Counted from the stretch's first letter, positions 34,039 to 42,920 are shown. The stretch: 64,000 nt of DNA from Actinoplanes aureus (GCF_015704865.1 NZ_JADQTO010000001.1:186001-250000), one strand, 5' to 3'. The notes: a model not told the origin generated them from the letters alone. Translations and numbers: made by a program.

Positions 34039-34719
34039 ATGCATGCGGTGGCCGAGTATCGGCTCGCGCCGGAGAGGGTGCGTGTGATGGCGCGGCAACA
34101 CTCCGGTGGTAGGTGGCAGGCTCTCGACGGTGGCAATCACCGCGACGAGGGCACGGTGATCCCGCGGCAGGCGCCGCGGCACGAGGCCGCTCCGAGCAGC
34201 AGCCCGAGCCACGAGGACACGCTGGTCAAGCTGCTCTACGAGGAGCACGCGGGACCGCTGCTGATGTTCGTGCTGCGGCTGACCGGCGGTGACCGGCAGC
34301 GCGCCGAGGACATCGTGCAGGAGACGCTTCTGCGTGCCTGGCGCAACGCGCACCGTCTCGGTGCGCAGGGCCAGCAGTCGCTGCGTCCGTGGCTGGTCAC
34401 AGTGGCCCGGCGGATCGCGATCGACGAGCACCGGAGCGCCAACGCCCGGCCCGCCGAGACGTACGATCGGGAGTTGGAGAGCTTCCCGACCACCTCCGAC
34501 GAGACCGACAAGGTCCTTCAGTCGATGACGGTGTCGGATGCTCTGCGCCAGTTGAGCCATTCGCACCGGGAGATCCTCATCGAGACGTACTTCCGTGGCC
34601 GCACCGTGCCGGAAGCGGCGGAGGCGCTGAACCTGCCGCTGGGCACGGCCAAGTCCCGGGTGTACTACGCGCTGCGGGCGCTGCGGACGGCTCTTCAGCA
34701 GCGGGGGGTGACCGAATGA
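34039..34719 (+). CDS. ECF sigma factor, SigL type
   Basis: The 226-residue protein has a poorly conserved basic N-terminus, then sigma region 2 (LLYEEHAGPLLMFVLRLTGG, RAEDIVQETLLRAWRNAHRL) and region 4 (LRQLSHSHREILIETYFRGR, PEAAEALNLPLGTAKSRVYY). This is close in layout to SigL of mycobacteria. ECF sigma factors direct RNA polymerase to promoters of the AACC/CGT type after release from an anti-sigma factor. GGAGG lies five bases before the ATG. Its stop overlaps the anti-sigma gene start in ATGA. The likely regulon includes the operon starting at 35684. Confidence 0.9.
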   Translation: MHAVAEYRLAPERVRVMARQHSGGRWQALDGGNHRDEGTVIPRQAPRHEAAPSSSPSHEDTLVKLLYEEHAGPLLMFVLRLTGGDRQRAEDIVQETLLRAWRNAHRLGAQGQQSLRPWLVTVARRIAIDEHRSANARPAETYDRELESFPTTSDETDKVLQSMTVSDALRQLSHSHREILIETYFRGRTVPEAAEALNLPLGTAKSRVYYALRALRTALQQRGVTE

Positions 34720-35486
34720 CACAGGAACAGCACTTCGACGTGGCGTCGTACGCGCTGGGCGTGCTCGACGACCGGGACGCCTCGCTGTTCGAGGACCACC
34801 TGATCGACTGCCCGCAGTGCGCGTTCGAGCTGGAGTCGTTCGTCCAGGTGGCGGACGTGCTGGCGACTGTCGACGCGGAGGCGCTGATCGCCGCCGAGCA
34901 GTCCGAGCGCGACGGCGCCGTGCTGAACAAGATGCTCCGTGAGGTCCGGGTCGAGCGTCGGCGGGCGAACAGCCACCGGCTCTACTCGCTGGCCGCCGCG
35001 GTGGTCGTGTTCGCCATGCTGTCCATCGGCGCGCTCTTCGCCGGTGGCCGCTGGCTCGGGCCGGAGTCGACCCCGCAGGCCCCTCAGGCGCAGAACAGCA
35101 GCCAGCTCGACCCGCTGCCGAACGGCGACGGGGTGGGCATCGGCGGCACCAAGCTGCCCGGTGAGCCGTTCAACGGCACCGACCCGCGCAGTGGCGTGGC
35201 CATGGCCGTCGGCTTGGAGAAGAAGGACTGGGGCACCCAGATCTCCTTCGCCGTCTCCAACGTCACCGGACCCAAGCAGTGCGCCCTCGTCGCGGTCCGC
35301 CGGGACGGCACCTCGGAGCAGCTCGCCACCTGGACCGTGGGTGAGGGTGGCTGGGGAACCACCGCCAACCCCAACCCGCTGCTCTTCCAGGCGATCACCG
35401 CGACCGCCCGTGAGGACATCGCGCACATCCAGGTGCAGGAGATCACCGAGAGCGGCCCGGGCGAGACTCTGGTTCGCGTTCCGTAA
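34716..35486 (+). CDS. zinc-type anti-sigma factor (RslA/RskA-like)
   Basis: The 256-residue protein begins with a zinc-associated anti-sigma domain containing HxxxCxxC (His28, Cys32, Cys35 in EDHLIDCPQC). A membrane helix lies at about 89-110 and an extracytoplasmic RskA-like domain of about 140 residues follows. It would hold the sigma factor at the membrane until a signal outside the cell or oxidation of the Cys pair releases it. It is coupled to the sigma gene by a four-base overlap and followed by a strong terminator. Confidence 0.9.
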   Translation: MTQEQHFDVASYALGVLDDRDASLFEDHLIDCPQCAFELESFVQVADVLATVDAEALIAAEQSERDGAVLNKMLREVRVERRRANSHRLYSLAAAVVVFAMLSIGALFAGGRWLGPESTPQAPQAQNSSQLDPLPNGDGVGIGGTKLPGEPFNGTDPRSGVAMAVGLEKKDWGTQISFAVSNVTGPKQCALVAVRRDGTSEQLATWTVGEGGWGTTANPNPLLFQAITATAREDIAHIQVQEITESGPGETLVRVP

Positions 35487-35499
35487 CCGTACGAACACG

Positions 35500-35535
35500 A
35501 ATAGGCCCGGCTGCTGATGCGGCCGGGCCTATTTT
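35500..35535 (+). terminator. intrinsic terminator after the anti-sigma gene
   Basis: A perfect 12-base stem (35500-35511 with 35522-35533) with a 10-base loop is followed by TT, and the stem itself ends in TATT, giving a run of four T. It lies 14 bases after the stop and separates the sigma/anti-sigma pair from the downstream operon. Confidence 0.92.
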
Positions 35536-35618
35536 CACGCGCGGTGGTCTTGGTCTTACGGACGGGTGACGCGGAAGGTTCAAAAGAAAATTTCCTGATT
35601 TGATCGCGTCGATTGTTC

Positions 35619-35642
35619 AACCGACTTCACACGCTCTCCGTA
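35619..35642 (+). promoter_or_regulatory. predicted ECF sigma promoter
   Basis: AACC (35619-35622) and CGTA (35639-35642) are separated by exactly 16 bases, the classical ECF layout. This resembles the SigL consensus (TGAACC-N16-18-CGT). It is placed 42 bases before the lipoprotein start and after the terminator, so it should drive the operon at 35684-38447. Confidence 0.6.
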
Positions 35643-35683
35643 CTACTGCCCGGAATAGGCGAGCTGAATCAGCTGGAGGGCCA

Positions 35684-36379
35684 GTGGCACCGGAGAAGCG
35701 AAAGTTGATGGTTGTCGGCGCTGCGCTGGCGGCGGTGGTAGCACTGCCCGGCTGCGCCCCGGCCGGATACAACGCGGCCGACTACGGCAACGCGGCTGAA
35801 CCTGCGTCCAACGATGTCGCCGCCTCGCCGGGGGCGACGGCCGAGCCGGAGGGCACCGCGGAGGCCACGGCGCCCGCGGATCCCGCGGGTGGCGAGGCGA
35901 ACACGCCCGAGGTCAGCGACGAGCTCGCGACGACCTCGCTGACCGGCACGAAGGTGCCCCGGATGGGCAAGGTCGTCGAGGACCAGGACGGTTTCGTCCT
36001 GTACCGCTTCGACGACGACAAGGACGACCCGGCCAAGTCGAACTGCAACGGCGACTGCGCCGAGGTCTGGCCGCCGGCGCTCACCAACGACGGTGAGCCG
36101 AAGCTCAAGGGCGTCAGCGCGGATCTCGTCGGCACGGTCACCCGGGCGGACGGCACCAAGCAGCTGACCCTCAAGGGCTGGCCGCTCTACCGCTACCTCG
36201 GCGACAAGAAGCCGGGTCAGTGGAAGGGCCAGAACGTGGGCGGCAAGTGGTTCGTCATCAACCCGGACGGCACCAAGAACCTGACGTGTCTGCCCGCCAT
36301 CTCGAAGCCGGTCGCGCCCCCCGCCGACGACGAAGCCGCAGGCGCGGCTGAGGACTCCGGCAGCGACTACAGCTACTGA
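35684..36379 (+). CDS. SCO0930-like lipoprotein with secreted repeats
   Basis: The 231-residue protein has a lipoprotein signal (VVALPGC, Cys24), an Ala/Pro/Glu-rich linker, and two copies of the secreted Lipoprotein_15 type repeat: GFVLYRFDDDKDDPAKSNCN (then GDCAEVWPPAL) and the later WPLYRYLGDKKPGQWKGQNV. Proteins of this family sit outside the membrane; their role is not established, though redox functions have been proposed because of the Cys pairs and Trp/Tyr-rich repeats. GTG 35684 has GGAGG six bases upstream. It is the first gene of the likely SigL-type operon. Confidence 0.85.
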   Translation: MAPEKRKLMVVGAALAAVVALPGCAPAGYNAADYGNAAEPASNDVAASPGATAEPEGTAEATAPADPAGGEANTPEVSDELATTSLTGTKVPRMGKVVEDQDGFVLYRFDDDKDDPAKSNCNGDCAEVWPPALTNDGEPKLKGVSADLVGTVTRADGTKQLTLKGWPLYRYLGDKKPGQWKGQNVGGKWFVINPDGTKNLTCLPAISKPVAPPADDEAAGAAEDSGSDYSY

Positions 36380-36414
36380 TCCGGCTCACGAGGCATTGGA
36401 GGTTCGAGGAAAAG

Positions 36415-37191
36415 ATGAAGGCCCGCCGTATCCCCCGATGGCTGGTCGCCACCCTGGCACTTTCCCTGGCGTTCATGGTGACGCCGGCCGGGGTCGCTCA
36501 CGCCGAAGACGCAGTGCCCGTGCCGCCGAACACCGGACTCACCGACAAGGGAACCGGCACGCTCACCGCGTCCGACCGTGACTTCGTCATCAAGGTCCGG
36601 CTCGCCGGCCTCTGGGAGGTTCCCGCCGGCAACATCGTCGCCGAGAAGTCGGAGAACCCGAAGGTCGTCAAGATCGGTCAGGAGATCGCCAAGCAGCACG
36701 TGTCGCTTGACAACCTGACCCGCGCGGCCGCCAAGAAGCTCGGCATCAGCCTGCCGAACCAGCCCAACGGCGATCAGCAGTTCTGGCTGAGCGAGATGCG
36801 CAACGCGCCGACCACGGAGCAACTCGACCAGATCTTCATCGACCGGCTCCGCGCCGCGCACGGCAACATCTTCCCGGCGATCGGCACGATCCGGGCCACC
36901 ACCCGCAACGACACGGTCCGCAAGCTGGCCCAGCACACCAACCAGTTCGTCATGACGCACATGACCCTGCTGGAGAGCAGCGGCATCGTCGACTACGCCG
37001 CGTTGCCCACCGCGCCCGCGCCGAAGGCCGCGGCCGGACAGGGCCCGGTTCCGGTCGACAACCAGATGCTCGTCGCGGCCACCGAGGGCGGCAGCGTGCC
37101 GGGCCTCAGCAACACCGTCATCCTCATCGTCCTCGCCGCCGCGCTGGTGGTCGGGGTTGTCACGACCATGCGCATCTTCCGCGCGCGGTAG
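36415..37191 (+). CDS. DUF4142 family membrane-anchored protein
   Basis: The 258-residue protein has a Sec signal peptide (about 1-30, cleaved near VAHA), a ferritin-like helical DUF4142 domain (about 50-195) and a C-terminal membrane helix (NTVILIVLAAALVVGVVTTM). His residues in KQHVSLDNL and FVMTHMTLL sit at the positions usual for the family. The family is common in secreted proteins of bacteria but its role is not known. It lies 35 bases after the lipoprotein gene in the same probable operon. Confidence 0.88.
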   Translation: MKARRIPRWLVATLALSLAFMVTPAGVAHAEDAVPVPPNTGLTDKGTGTLTASDRDFVIKVRLAGLWEVPAGNIVAEKSENPKVVKIGQEIAKQHVSLDNLTRAAAKKLGISLPNQPNGDQQFWLSEMRNAPTTEQLDQIFIDRLRAAHGNIFPAIGTIRATTRNDTVRKLAQHTNQFVMTHMTLLESSGIVDYAALPTAPAPKAAAGQGPVPVDNQMLVAATEGGSVPGLSNTVILIVLAAALVVGVVTTMRIFRAR

Positions 37192-37229
37192 GTATCACTC
37201 GCCCACGGCGACCAAGAAAGGTGTCACCC

Positions 37230-38447
37230 ATGCGAAGGTCAAAGTACCGGCGCGCCAGTTCCCCGACGTGGTTCAGCGGTCGGCGCCGCATCATCGCCGT
37301 CGCGGCCACGCTTGTCGCGTTCGGCGGCATCGTGACCGTGACCCAGGTCTCGAATGCCAGCACTGACCGCACCACGAAGCGGGCCTTGGCAGCCTGTGAC
37401 GACCTGGCCGCCCCGAACCAGTCCCGGTTGTCCACCGAGACTCGGCGGGGCACGTGGACCACGAACAACGGCCAGGTCACCCAGCACGCGGACGACGGCG
37501 CCGGCGATGTGGCGACCAGCGCCGAAGTGCGGGCCCGTTGCCGGGAGTGGGTGATGAACAACGTCGCCAACGAGGAGGCCACGGACGAGGCCACCACCAA
37601 CGCTCGCCGGGGCCGCGGCAACAACGGCGGTAACAACAACGGCGGCAACAACGGCAGCACCCCGCCGTCGGCGCCGGCCGAGGACCCGTCCGCGCCGGCC
37701 GGGGACCCGTCCGCTCCGGCGGAGGACCCCAGCGCTCCGGCCGAGAACCCCGGCGCGTCCGCCCCGCCCGCCGAGGACGACCAGAACCAGGGCGGCGACC
37801 AGGGTGGCGACCAGAACCAGGGTGGCGACCAGAACCAGGGCGGCGACCAGGGCGGCGACCAGGACCAGCCCGACCCGGGCCAGACCACCCCGCCGCCCGG
37901 TGCCGGCCTCGGCATCCTGACCAACAGCTGCGACACCAGCAACCTGACGCCGCACGACGGTTTCCAGCGTGGCGACCGCTGCGTCTCCACCGAGTTCGGT
38001 GAGGTCGGCGCCGCCGCCAACAACCCGACGCTGCTGATCACCCAGGCTCCGGCCCAGGTGCGGGTGAACCAGCCCTTCACGATCCAGGTCAGCACCCGCA
38101 ACCTGATCCGTGACCGGTTCCTCGCGGCCGGCCAGGGCGGCTACTACGTGGAGAGCAGCGTTCTGCAGAACGGCCTGGTGCGTGGTCACTTCCACTCCGC
38201 CTGCCGCATTCTGAACAGCCGCAGCCAGGCTCCCGACCCGGCTCCGGTCCCGGCGTTCTTCGTCGCGACCGAGGACAGCCGCGGCAGCGCCCAGCCGGAC
38301 ACGGTCGCCATCCAGGTGCCCGGTCTGCCGGAGCGCGGCACCTTCCAGTGCTCCTCGTGGGCGGGTGACGGTTCGCACCGGATCCCGATGATGGAGCGCG
38401 CCAACCAGACGCCGGCCTTCGACTCGGTCCGGGTCCGCGTCCGCTGA
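37230..38447 (+). CDS. secreted protein with Asn/Gly and Gln/Gly/Asp-rich repeats
   Basis: The 405-residue protein has a basic N-terminus and a signal anchor (about 22-42). It is followed by a helical domain (about 50-120) and a long low-complexity stretch (about 130-230) made of NNGG, SAPAEDP and DQNQGG or DQGG units. A C-terminal domain of about 170 residues contains four Cys (NSCDTSN, DRCVSTEF, SACRIL, FQCSSW) and probably two disulfides. The role is unknown. ATG 37230 is preferred to GTG 37221 because GAAAGG lies upstream at a good distance. It ends the likely SigL-type operon. Confidence 0.8.
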   Translation: MRRSKYRRASSPTWFSGRRRIIAVAATLVAFGGIVTVTQVSNASTDRTTKRALAACDDLAAPNQSRLSTETRRGTWTTNNGQVTQHADDGAGDVATSAEVRARCREWVMNNVANEEATDEATTNARRGRGNNGGNNNGGNNGSTPPSAPAEDPSAPAGDPSAPAEDPSAPAENPGASAPPAEDDQNQGGDQGGDQNQGGDQNQGGDQGGDQDQPDPGQTTPPPGAGLGILTNSCDTSNLTPHDGFQRGDRCVSTEFGEVGAAANNPTLLITQAPAQVRVNQPFTIQVSTRNLIRDRFLAAGQGGYYVESSVLQNGLVRGHFHSACRILNSRSQAPDPAPVPAFFVATEDSRGSAQPDTVAIQVPGLPERGTFQCSSWAGDGSHRIPMMERANQTPAFDSVRVRVR

Positions 38448-38620
38448 CCCAGCCGGCGTAAGACAACGAACGCGGAGCAACTGCCGCTTCGCCGGTGCCG
38501 AACCGGACCGGGCGCTCCCAGCCCGGTCCGGGCCCCCCTTCGGTACCGGCGACCGTCCCTCCCCCTGCTGGACGAGTGATGCGGCAGCTGCCCGGCCACC
38601 ACCGGGCAGGCTCCGTACCG

Positions 38621-38653
38621 GGTGACCGGACCTTTCTCGGGTGTCCGGTCACC
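38621..38653 (+). terminator. hairpin 1 of a double terminator
   Basis: An 11-base perfect stem (38621-38631 with 38643-38653) with an 11-base loop lies 170 bases after the secreted protein gene. It is followed within three bases by a second, stronger hairpin. Confidence 0.65.
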
Positions 38654-38655
38654 GC

Positions 38656-38694
38656 CCGATGGCCCTGACCCAGGAGCACGGTCAGGGCCATCGG
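38656..38694 (+). terminator. hairpin 2 of a double terminator
   Basis: A 15-base perfect stem (38656-38670 with 38680-38694) with a nine-base loop CAGGAGCAC. The pair of hairpins should isolate the sigma-dependent operon from the DNA glycosylase gene 40 bases further on. Confidence 0.78.
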
Positions 38695-38732
38695 CCTGTT
38701 CCTGAGCCGGGCCGCGGTGTCATAGTTCTCCG

Positions 38733-39641
38733 GTGACGTCCGAGGTGATCCGCCGCCTGACACCGCCGGAGCGGTATCAGTTCGGCGCCTCGGTGCGGCC
38801 GCTGCTGGTGCCCAAGCACGACCCCTGCGGGCTCTGGCGCGACGGCGACTTCTGGCTCGCCGCGCGTACCCCGGATGGTCCGGCCACTCTGCACCTGGCC
38901 CGCGCCGGCGGGGATCTGATCGCGACCGGCCATGGGCCGGGCGCGCGATGGATCACCGATCGCGCGGACGCGATCGCCGGGCTGCGCGACGATCTGAGCG
39001 ACTTTCTCCCGCTGGCCATGCGGCATCCGCTGGTCGGGCGCCTGGCCAAGACCTTTTCCGGGGTACGCCTACCCGCCACCGGCCGCCTCTTCCCGCGCCT
39101 GCTCCGGGCGATCCTGGAGCAGAAGGTCACCGGCAAGGAGGCGCACCGGTCCTACCGGGCGATCTGCCGGCACTTCGGCGAGCCCGCCCCGGGCCCGGTG
39201 GAGCTGATGCTGCCGCCGGATCCGGCCGCGGTGGCGGCCACGCCCTACTGGACGTTCCATCCCTTCGGTGTCGAGCAGCGCCGCACCCAGGCACTACTGC
39301 GGGCGGCGCAGGTCGCGGAGCGGCTGGAGAGGTGCGCGGACTCGCCGGAGGCGACGGCCCGGATGACGGCGTTGCCCGGCATCGGCCCGTGGACCGCCGC
39401 CGAGACGGTCCGGTACGCCTACGGCGACCCCGACGCGGTGAGTGTCGGCGACTTCCACATCCCGAACACCGTGGCGTGGGCGCTGGCCGGTGAGGCCCGC
39501 GGTACCGACGAGCGGATGCTCGAACTGCTCGAACCCTTCCGTGGACATCGGGGACGGGTCTGCGATCTGTTCGCCCTCGGCGGTCTCGGCGCGCCGAAGT
39601 TCGGCCCGCGGATGCCGGTGCGGTCCTTCGCCCGGTTCTGA
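38733..39641 (+). CDS. AlkA-type DNA-3-methyladenine glycosylase
   Basis: The 302-residue protein is an HhH-GPD base-excision glycosylase that removes alkylated bases. The helix-hairpin-helix is LPGIGPWTA (214-222), followed by the Gly/Pro loop and the catalytic Asp240 in VSVGDFHIPN. The N-terminal domain (about 1-100) matches the AlkA N-domain. There is no iron-sulfur Cys cluster, so MutY or EndoIII activity is unlikely. It starts with GTG. No partner gene is adjacent. Confidence 0.9.
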   Translation: MTSEVIRRLTPPERYQFGASVRPLLVPKHDPCGLWRDGDFWLAARTPDGPATLHLARAGGDLIATGHGPGARWITDRADAIAGLRDDLSDFLPLAMRHPLVGRLAKTFSGVRLPATGRLFPRLLRAILEQKVTGKEAHRSYRAICRHFGEPAPGPVELMLPPDPAAVAATPYWTFHPFGVEQRRTQALLRAAQVAERLERCADSPEATARMTALPGIGPWTAAETVRYAYGDPDAVSVGDFHIPNTVAWALAGEARGTDERMLELLEPFRGHRGRVCDLFALGGLGAPKFGPRMPVRSFARF

Positions 39642-39720
39642 TCCGGCGCAGTGCCGGGTGTGTGCCCGTCCCGCTCGCTACCGTGGTCCGGCATGATCAA
39701 AAAGTCCGAAGGGCGTACGA

Positions 39721-40989
39721 ATGGATGGCTTTGTCGGTCCAGTCCTGCTTGTGCTGGTGCTGACCCTGGTCAACGCCGTCTTCACGGGTAGCGAGATGGC
39801 GGTGATCTCGCTCCGGGAAAGCCAGCTGCACCGTCTGGAGCGCGAGTCCCGCGGCGGCCAGGTGCTGGCCCGCCTGAGCCGCGACTCGAACCGCTTTCTC
39901 GCCACGATCCAGATCGGCATCACGCTCGCCGGCTTCCTGGCCTCCGCGGTCGTCGCCAAGTCGTTCTCCGAGCCGCTGGAGAAGCACCTGAGCGCCCTCG
40001 GTTCGGCCGCCCAGCCGGTCTCCACCGTGCTGCTCACCATCGTGCTCACCTTCGTCACCCTGGTCCTCGGTGAGCTGGCCCCGAAACGGATCGCCATGCA
40101 GCGCGCCGAGGGGTGGGCGCTGTTGATGGCCCGGCCACTGGACGTGATCGCCACCTTCTCCCGGCCCGCGGTGTGGCTGCTCGGCCGGGTGACCGACGGG
40201 GTGGTACGCCTGGCCGGCGTGGACCCGCACGCCCAGCGCGACGAGGTCACCACCGAGGAGATCCGCGACATGGTGGCGGCCCAGCAGGAGTTCTCCGCCG
40301 AGCAACGCGAGATCATCTCCGGCGCCTTCGAGATCGCCGACCGGATCCTGCGGGAGATCCTGGTGCCCCGGCGGGACGTACTCACCCTGGCCAGCGGCAG
40401 CCCGGCGGCGGACGCGCTGCGGACGCTGATCGAGGGTGGGCACTCCCGGGCCCCGGTGATCGGCCCGGCCGGTCTGGACGACGTGATCGGCGTGGTGCAC
40501 CTGCGTGATCTGGTCGGGGCGGACGGAGCGGTGGACGAGGTGGCCCGGCCGGGGCTCTTCCTGCCGGAGACGCTCCGGGTCTCGGACGCGCTCAAGCAGC
40601 TGCGGGGCGAGCGCCAGCCGCTCGCCCTGATCGTCGACGAGCGCGGTGCCATCGACGGCATCGTCACGATCGAGGACCTCGTCGAGGAGATCGTGGGGGA
40701 GATCTACGACGAGACGGACCGGGACGTCGCGGCGACCGTACGCGAAGCCGACGGCGCCCTGCTGATGCCCGGCTCGTTCCCGATCCACGACCTGCCGGAC
40801 GTCGGCTTCCACGGTGACCTGGCGGAGGACGGCGACTACACCACGGTCGCCGGGATGGTGCTCGCCGCGCTCGGGCACATTCCCACCGAGCCGGGCGAGT
40901 CGGTGCTGCTGCCCGAGTTCACCGCCGAGGTGGTCGAGGTGACCGGCCGAGCCATCACCAAGGTGCGGGTACGCGCCCGCGACGACTGA
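39721..40989 (+). CDS. CNNM/CorC-family membrane transport protein
   Basis: The 422-residue protein has the family order: DUF21 membrane domain with about four helices (1-190, including ITLAGFLASAVVAKSF and LVLGELAPKRIA), a CBS pair (about 200-325, with VPRRDVLTL and LIVDERGAIDGIVTIEDLV), and a C-terminal CorC/HlyC domain (about 340-420). Such proteins were called hemolysins but are now linked to Mg2+ or Co2+ transport. The active form is a dimer. It starts 79 bases after the AlkA stop; no repeat or transporter neighbour is seen. Confidence 0.93.
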   Translation: MDGFVGPVLLVLVLTLVNAVFTGSEMAVISLRESQLHRLERESRGGQVLARLSRDSNRFLATIQIGITLAGFLASAVVAKSFSEPLEKHLSALGSAAQPVSTVLLTIVLTFVTLVLGELAPKRIAMQRAEGWALLMARPLDVIATFSRPAVWLLGRVTDGVVRLAGVDPHAQRDEVTTEEIRDMVAAQQEFSAEQREIISGAFEIADRILREILVPRRDVLTLASGSPAADALRTLIEGGHSRAPVIGPAGLDDVIGVVHLRDLVGADGAVDEVARPGLFLPETLRVSDALKQLRGERQPLALIVDERGAIDGIVTIEDLVEEIVGEIYDETDRDVAATVREADGALLMPGSFPIHDLPDVGFHGDLAEDGDYTTVAGMVLAALGHIPTEPGESVLLPEFTAEVVEVTGRAITKVRVRARDD

Positions 40990-41036
40990 CTCGGTGTGCG
41001 ACTCATTTTCGTCTTCCAGCAAATAGGCTGGCGTCC

Positions 41037-41603
41037 ATGACTGTGTCGTCGAACGCATACGAATACCTGGACAACGTCGGTCCGCAGGAGCAGGCCCGGC
41101 TCGCCGCGGTACGCCGCTACCGGTTGGTGGACCAGCCGGTCGAGGACGCATACGACCGGATCGCCTTCGTGGCCGGCGCGATTTTCGACACTCCGATCGC
41201 GACGGTGTCCCTGGTCGAGCAGGACCGGGTCTGGCTGGCCGCCTGCCAGGGCCTGTCCGGCGTGCGCGAGGTCGGCAAGGAGCCCGGCCTGTGCGCCTCG
41301 GTGATCGCCCAGGACGACGTGTACGTGATCAACAACGCCGCCGTCGACCCGCGCACGCTCGAACATCCGCTGGTCCGCGGCGAGCTGGGGTTGCGCTTCT
41401 ACGCCGCCGCGCCGATCCGCACCCACGACGGATACCGCCTCGGCACCGTCAACGTGATCGACAGCCGGCCCCGGGAGGCCAACGCGCGCCAGCTCAAGGC
41501 ACTCGAGCACCTCGCCTCGATCGTCGCCGACGAGCTGGAACTGCGGCTCATGGTGATTCGCAGCGCCGCCGCCGAACAACGTATGCGGGACACGGTGAGC
41601 TGA
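41037..41603 (+). CDS. GAF-domain protein
   Basis: The 188-residue protein is essentially a single GAF domain. It shows FVAGAIFDTPIATVSLVEQD, LCASVIAQDDVYVI, FYAAAPIRTHDGYRLGTVNV and then a helix with LKALEHLASIVADELELRL. GAF domains bind small ligands or sense redox state. No output domain is fused, so it would act by contact with another protein or as a small sensor. The start follows the CNNM gene by 47 bases on the same strand. Confidence 0.88.
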   Translation: MTVSSNAYEYLDNVGPQEQARLAAVRRYRLVDQPVEDAYDRIAFVAGAIFDTPIATVSLVEQDRVWLAACQGLSGVREVGKEPGLCASVIAQDDVYVINNAAVDPRTLEHPLVRGELGLRFYAAAPIRTHDGYRLGTVNVIDSRPREANARQLKALEHLASIVADELELRLMVIRSAAAEQRMRDTVS

Positions 41604-41630
41604 TCTTGAATCCTGGGTACTCAGGTACTC

Positions 41631-41828
41631 ATGATTTGGAACTTGGCTCGCAAGATGATCCTTACCGCCGTCCTTGTCCCGCTCGGCGCCGCCGGTGCGC
41701 GCGCTCTCAGCGAGCGCATCGAACGCCGCCGTGGCGCGAACCGGTTCAGCCGGCTGCTGCGTCAGGGCGCCGACACCGCTCAGACCCTGTTCGGCCGCAA
41801 GAAGCGCAGCCGCTTCGGATTCCGCTGA
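41631..41828 (+). CDS. small basic single-helix protein
   Basis: The 65-residue protein has one N-terminal hydrophobic segment (about 5-23, KMILTAVLVPLGAAGARAL) and a basic tail rich in Arg (RIERRRGANR, GRKKRSRFGFR). It is probably anchored in the membrane with its tail inside. It lies 27 bases after the GAF gene and 34 bases before the diacylglycerol kinase gene, on the same strand. I do not recognise a family; codon use suits a real gene. Confidence 0.6.
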   Translation: MIWNLARKMILTAVLVPLGAAGARALSERIERRRGANRFSRLLRQGADTAQTLFGRKKRSRFGFR

Positions 41829-41862
41829 TTCAAAATTTTCCGGATGGGGTAACGGCGGCGAT

Positions 41863-42792
41863 ATGCGTACCCCCCGCACGATCGCCGTCGTTGCCCACCA
41901 GCGGAAGACGCTCGGTGGCGGACTCGATGAACTGCGCCGCCGCATCACCGGCCAGGACGTCAAGGAACTGCTCTGGTTCGAGGTGCCGAAGAGCCGCAAA
42001 GCACCGAAGAAGGTCCGCGAGGCCATCGAGGCCGGCGTCGACCTGCTGGTCGTGTGGGGCGGCGACGGTCTGGTCCAGCGCAGCCTCGACGTACTCGCCC
42101 GGGAGAAGGGCGGCAGCAAGATCCCGGTCGCGATCATCCCGGCCGGCACCGGCAACCTGCTCGCCGGCAACCTCGGCATCCCGACCGACCTGGAACGGGC
42201 CGTCGACATCGCGTTCCACGGCGAACGCCGCCGCTACGACCTCGGCCGGCTCGCCGGCGAGCACTTCGCGGTGATGGCCGGCGTCGGCTTCGACGGTGCG
42301 ATGATCAAGGACGCGGACGGCGACCTCAAGGACCGGCTCGGCAAGCTCGCGTACGTCTGGGCCGGCATCCGCCACGTCAACGGCGAGGCACCGCGTGCGA
42401 CGATCGACGTGGACGGCACCCGCTGGTTCGACGACGAGGCCAGCTGCGTACTGATCGGCAACGTCGGCACGATCACCGGCGGCATCCGGGCCTTCGACGA
42501 CGCCGAGCCCGACGACGGCTGGCTCGACGTCGGCGTGGCCACCGCGCAGGGCGCCCTCCAGTGGGCCCGCGCCCTCGGCACGATGGCGGTCGGCCGGTCC
42601 GATCGTTCGCCCTTCGTCCGCACCACCCGAGCCCGCCGCGTCGACGTCAAGCTCGAGTCCAAGCTCGTCTACGAACTCGACGGCGGAGCCCGCGCCAAGA
42701 CCAAGAAATTCACCGCGTCGGTGGTCCCGGCCGCGGTCCAGATCTGCGTGCCGGCATCGAACGGCACGAGCGACACGCCCCCCACCGAATAG
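41863..42792 (+). CDS. diacylglycerol kinase-like lipid kinase
   Basis: The 309-residue protein has the DAGK catalytic domain. The ATP-binding VVWGGDGLV (GGDG at 66-69) is followed by IIPAGTGNLLAGNLGIP, and the second half contains FAVMAGVGFDGAMI. Bacterial YegS/DgkB-like enzymes phosphorylate diacylglycerol or related lipids at the membrane. The substrate is not certain. ATG 41863 is preferred; the frame is open further upstream through the small basic gene. It is followed by a long noncoding gap. Confidence 0.92.
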   Translation: MRTPRTIAVVAHQRKTLGGGLDELRRRITGQDVKELLWFEVPKSRKAPKKVREAIEAGVDLLVVWGGDGLVQRSLDVLAREKGGSKIPVAIIPAGTGNLLAGNLGIPTDLERAVDIAFHGERRRYDLGRLAGEHFAVMAGVGFDGAMIKDADGDLKDRLGKLAYVWAGIRHVNGEAPRATIDVDGTRWFDDEASCVLIGNVGTITGGIRAFDDAEPDDGWLDVGVATAQGALQWARALGTMAVGRSDRSPFVRTTRARRVDVKLESKLVYELDGGARAKTKKFTASVVPAAVQICVPASNGTSDTPPTE

Positions 42793-42833
42793 CCGAAGCG
42801 ACAACCTCCCACTCCAGGCTTTGGTCCAGCTTC

Positions 42834-42866
42834 TTCGGGGTACGCGTAACCGGCGTCCCGCCGAAG
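42834..42866 (-). repeat. possible third copy of repeat family 1 (inverted)
   Basis: CGGGGTACGCGTAACCGGCG followed by TCCCGCCGAAG resembles the inverse of the family 1 core at 4770-4804 and 18820-18853. The match is weaker than that between those two copies. Confidence 0.4.
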
Positions 42867-42920
42867 CCGACCCGTCCCCGCTCTCCCGGCGCGAGCCCGC
42901 CTTTCACTCACCGCCCCACC

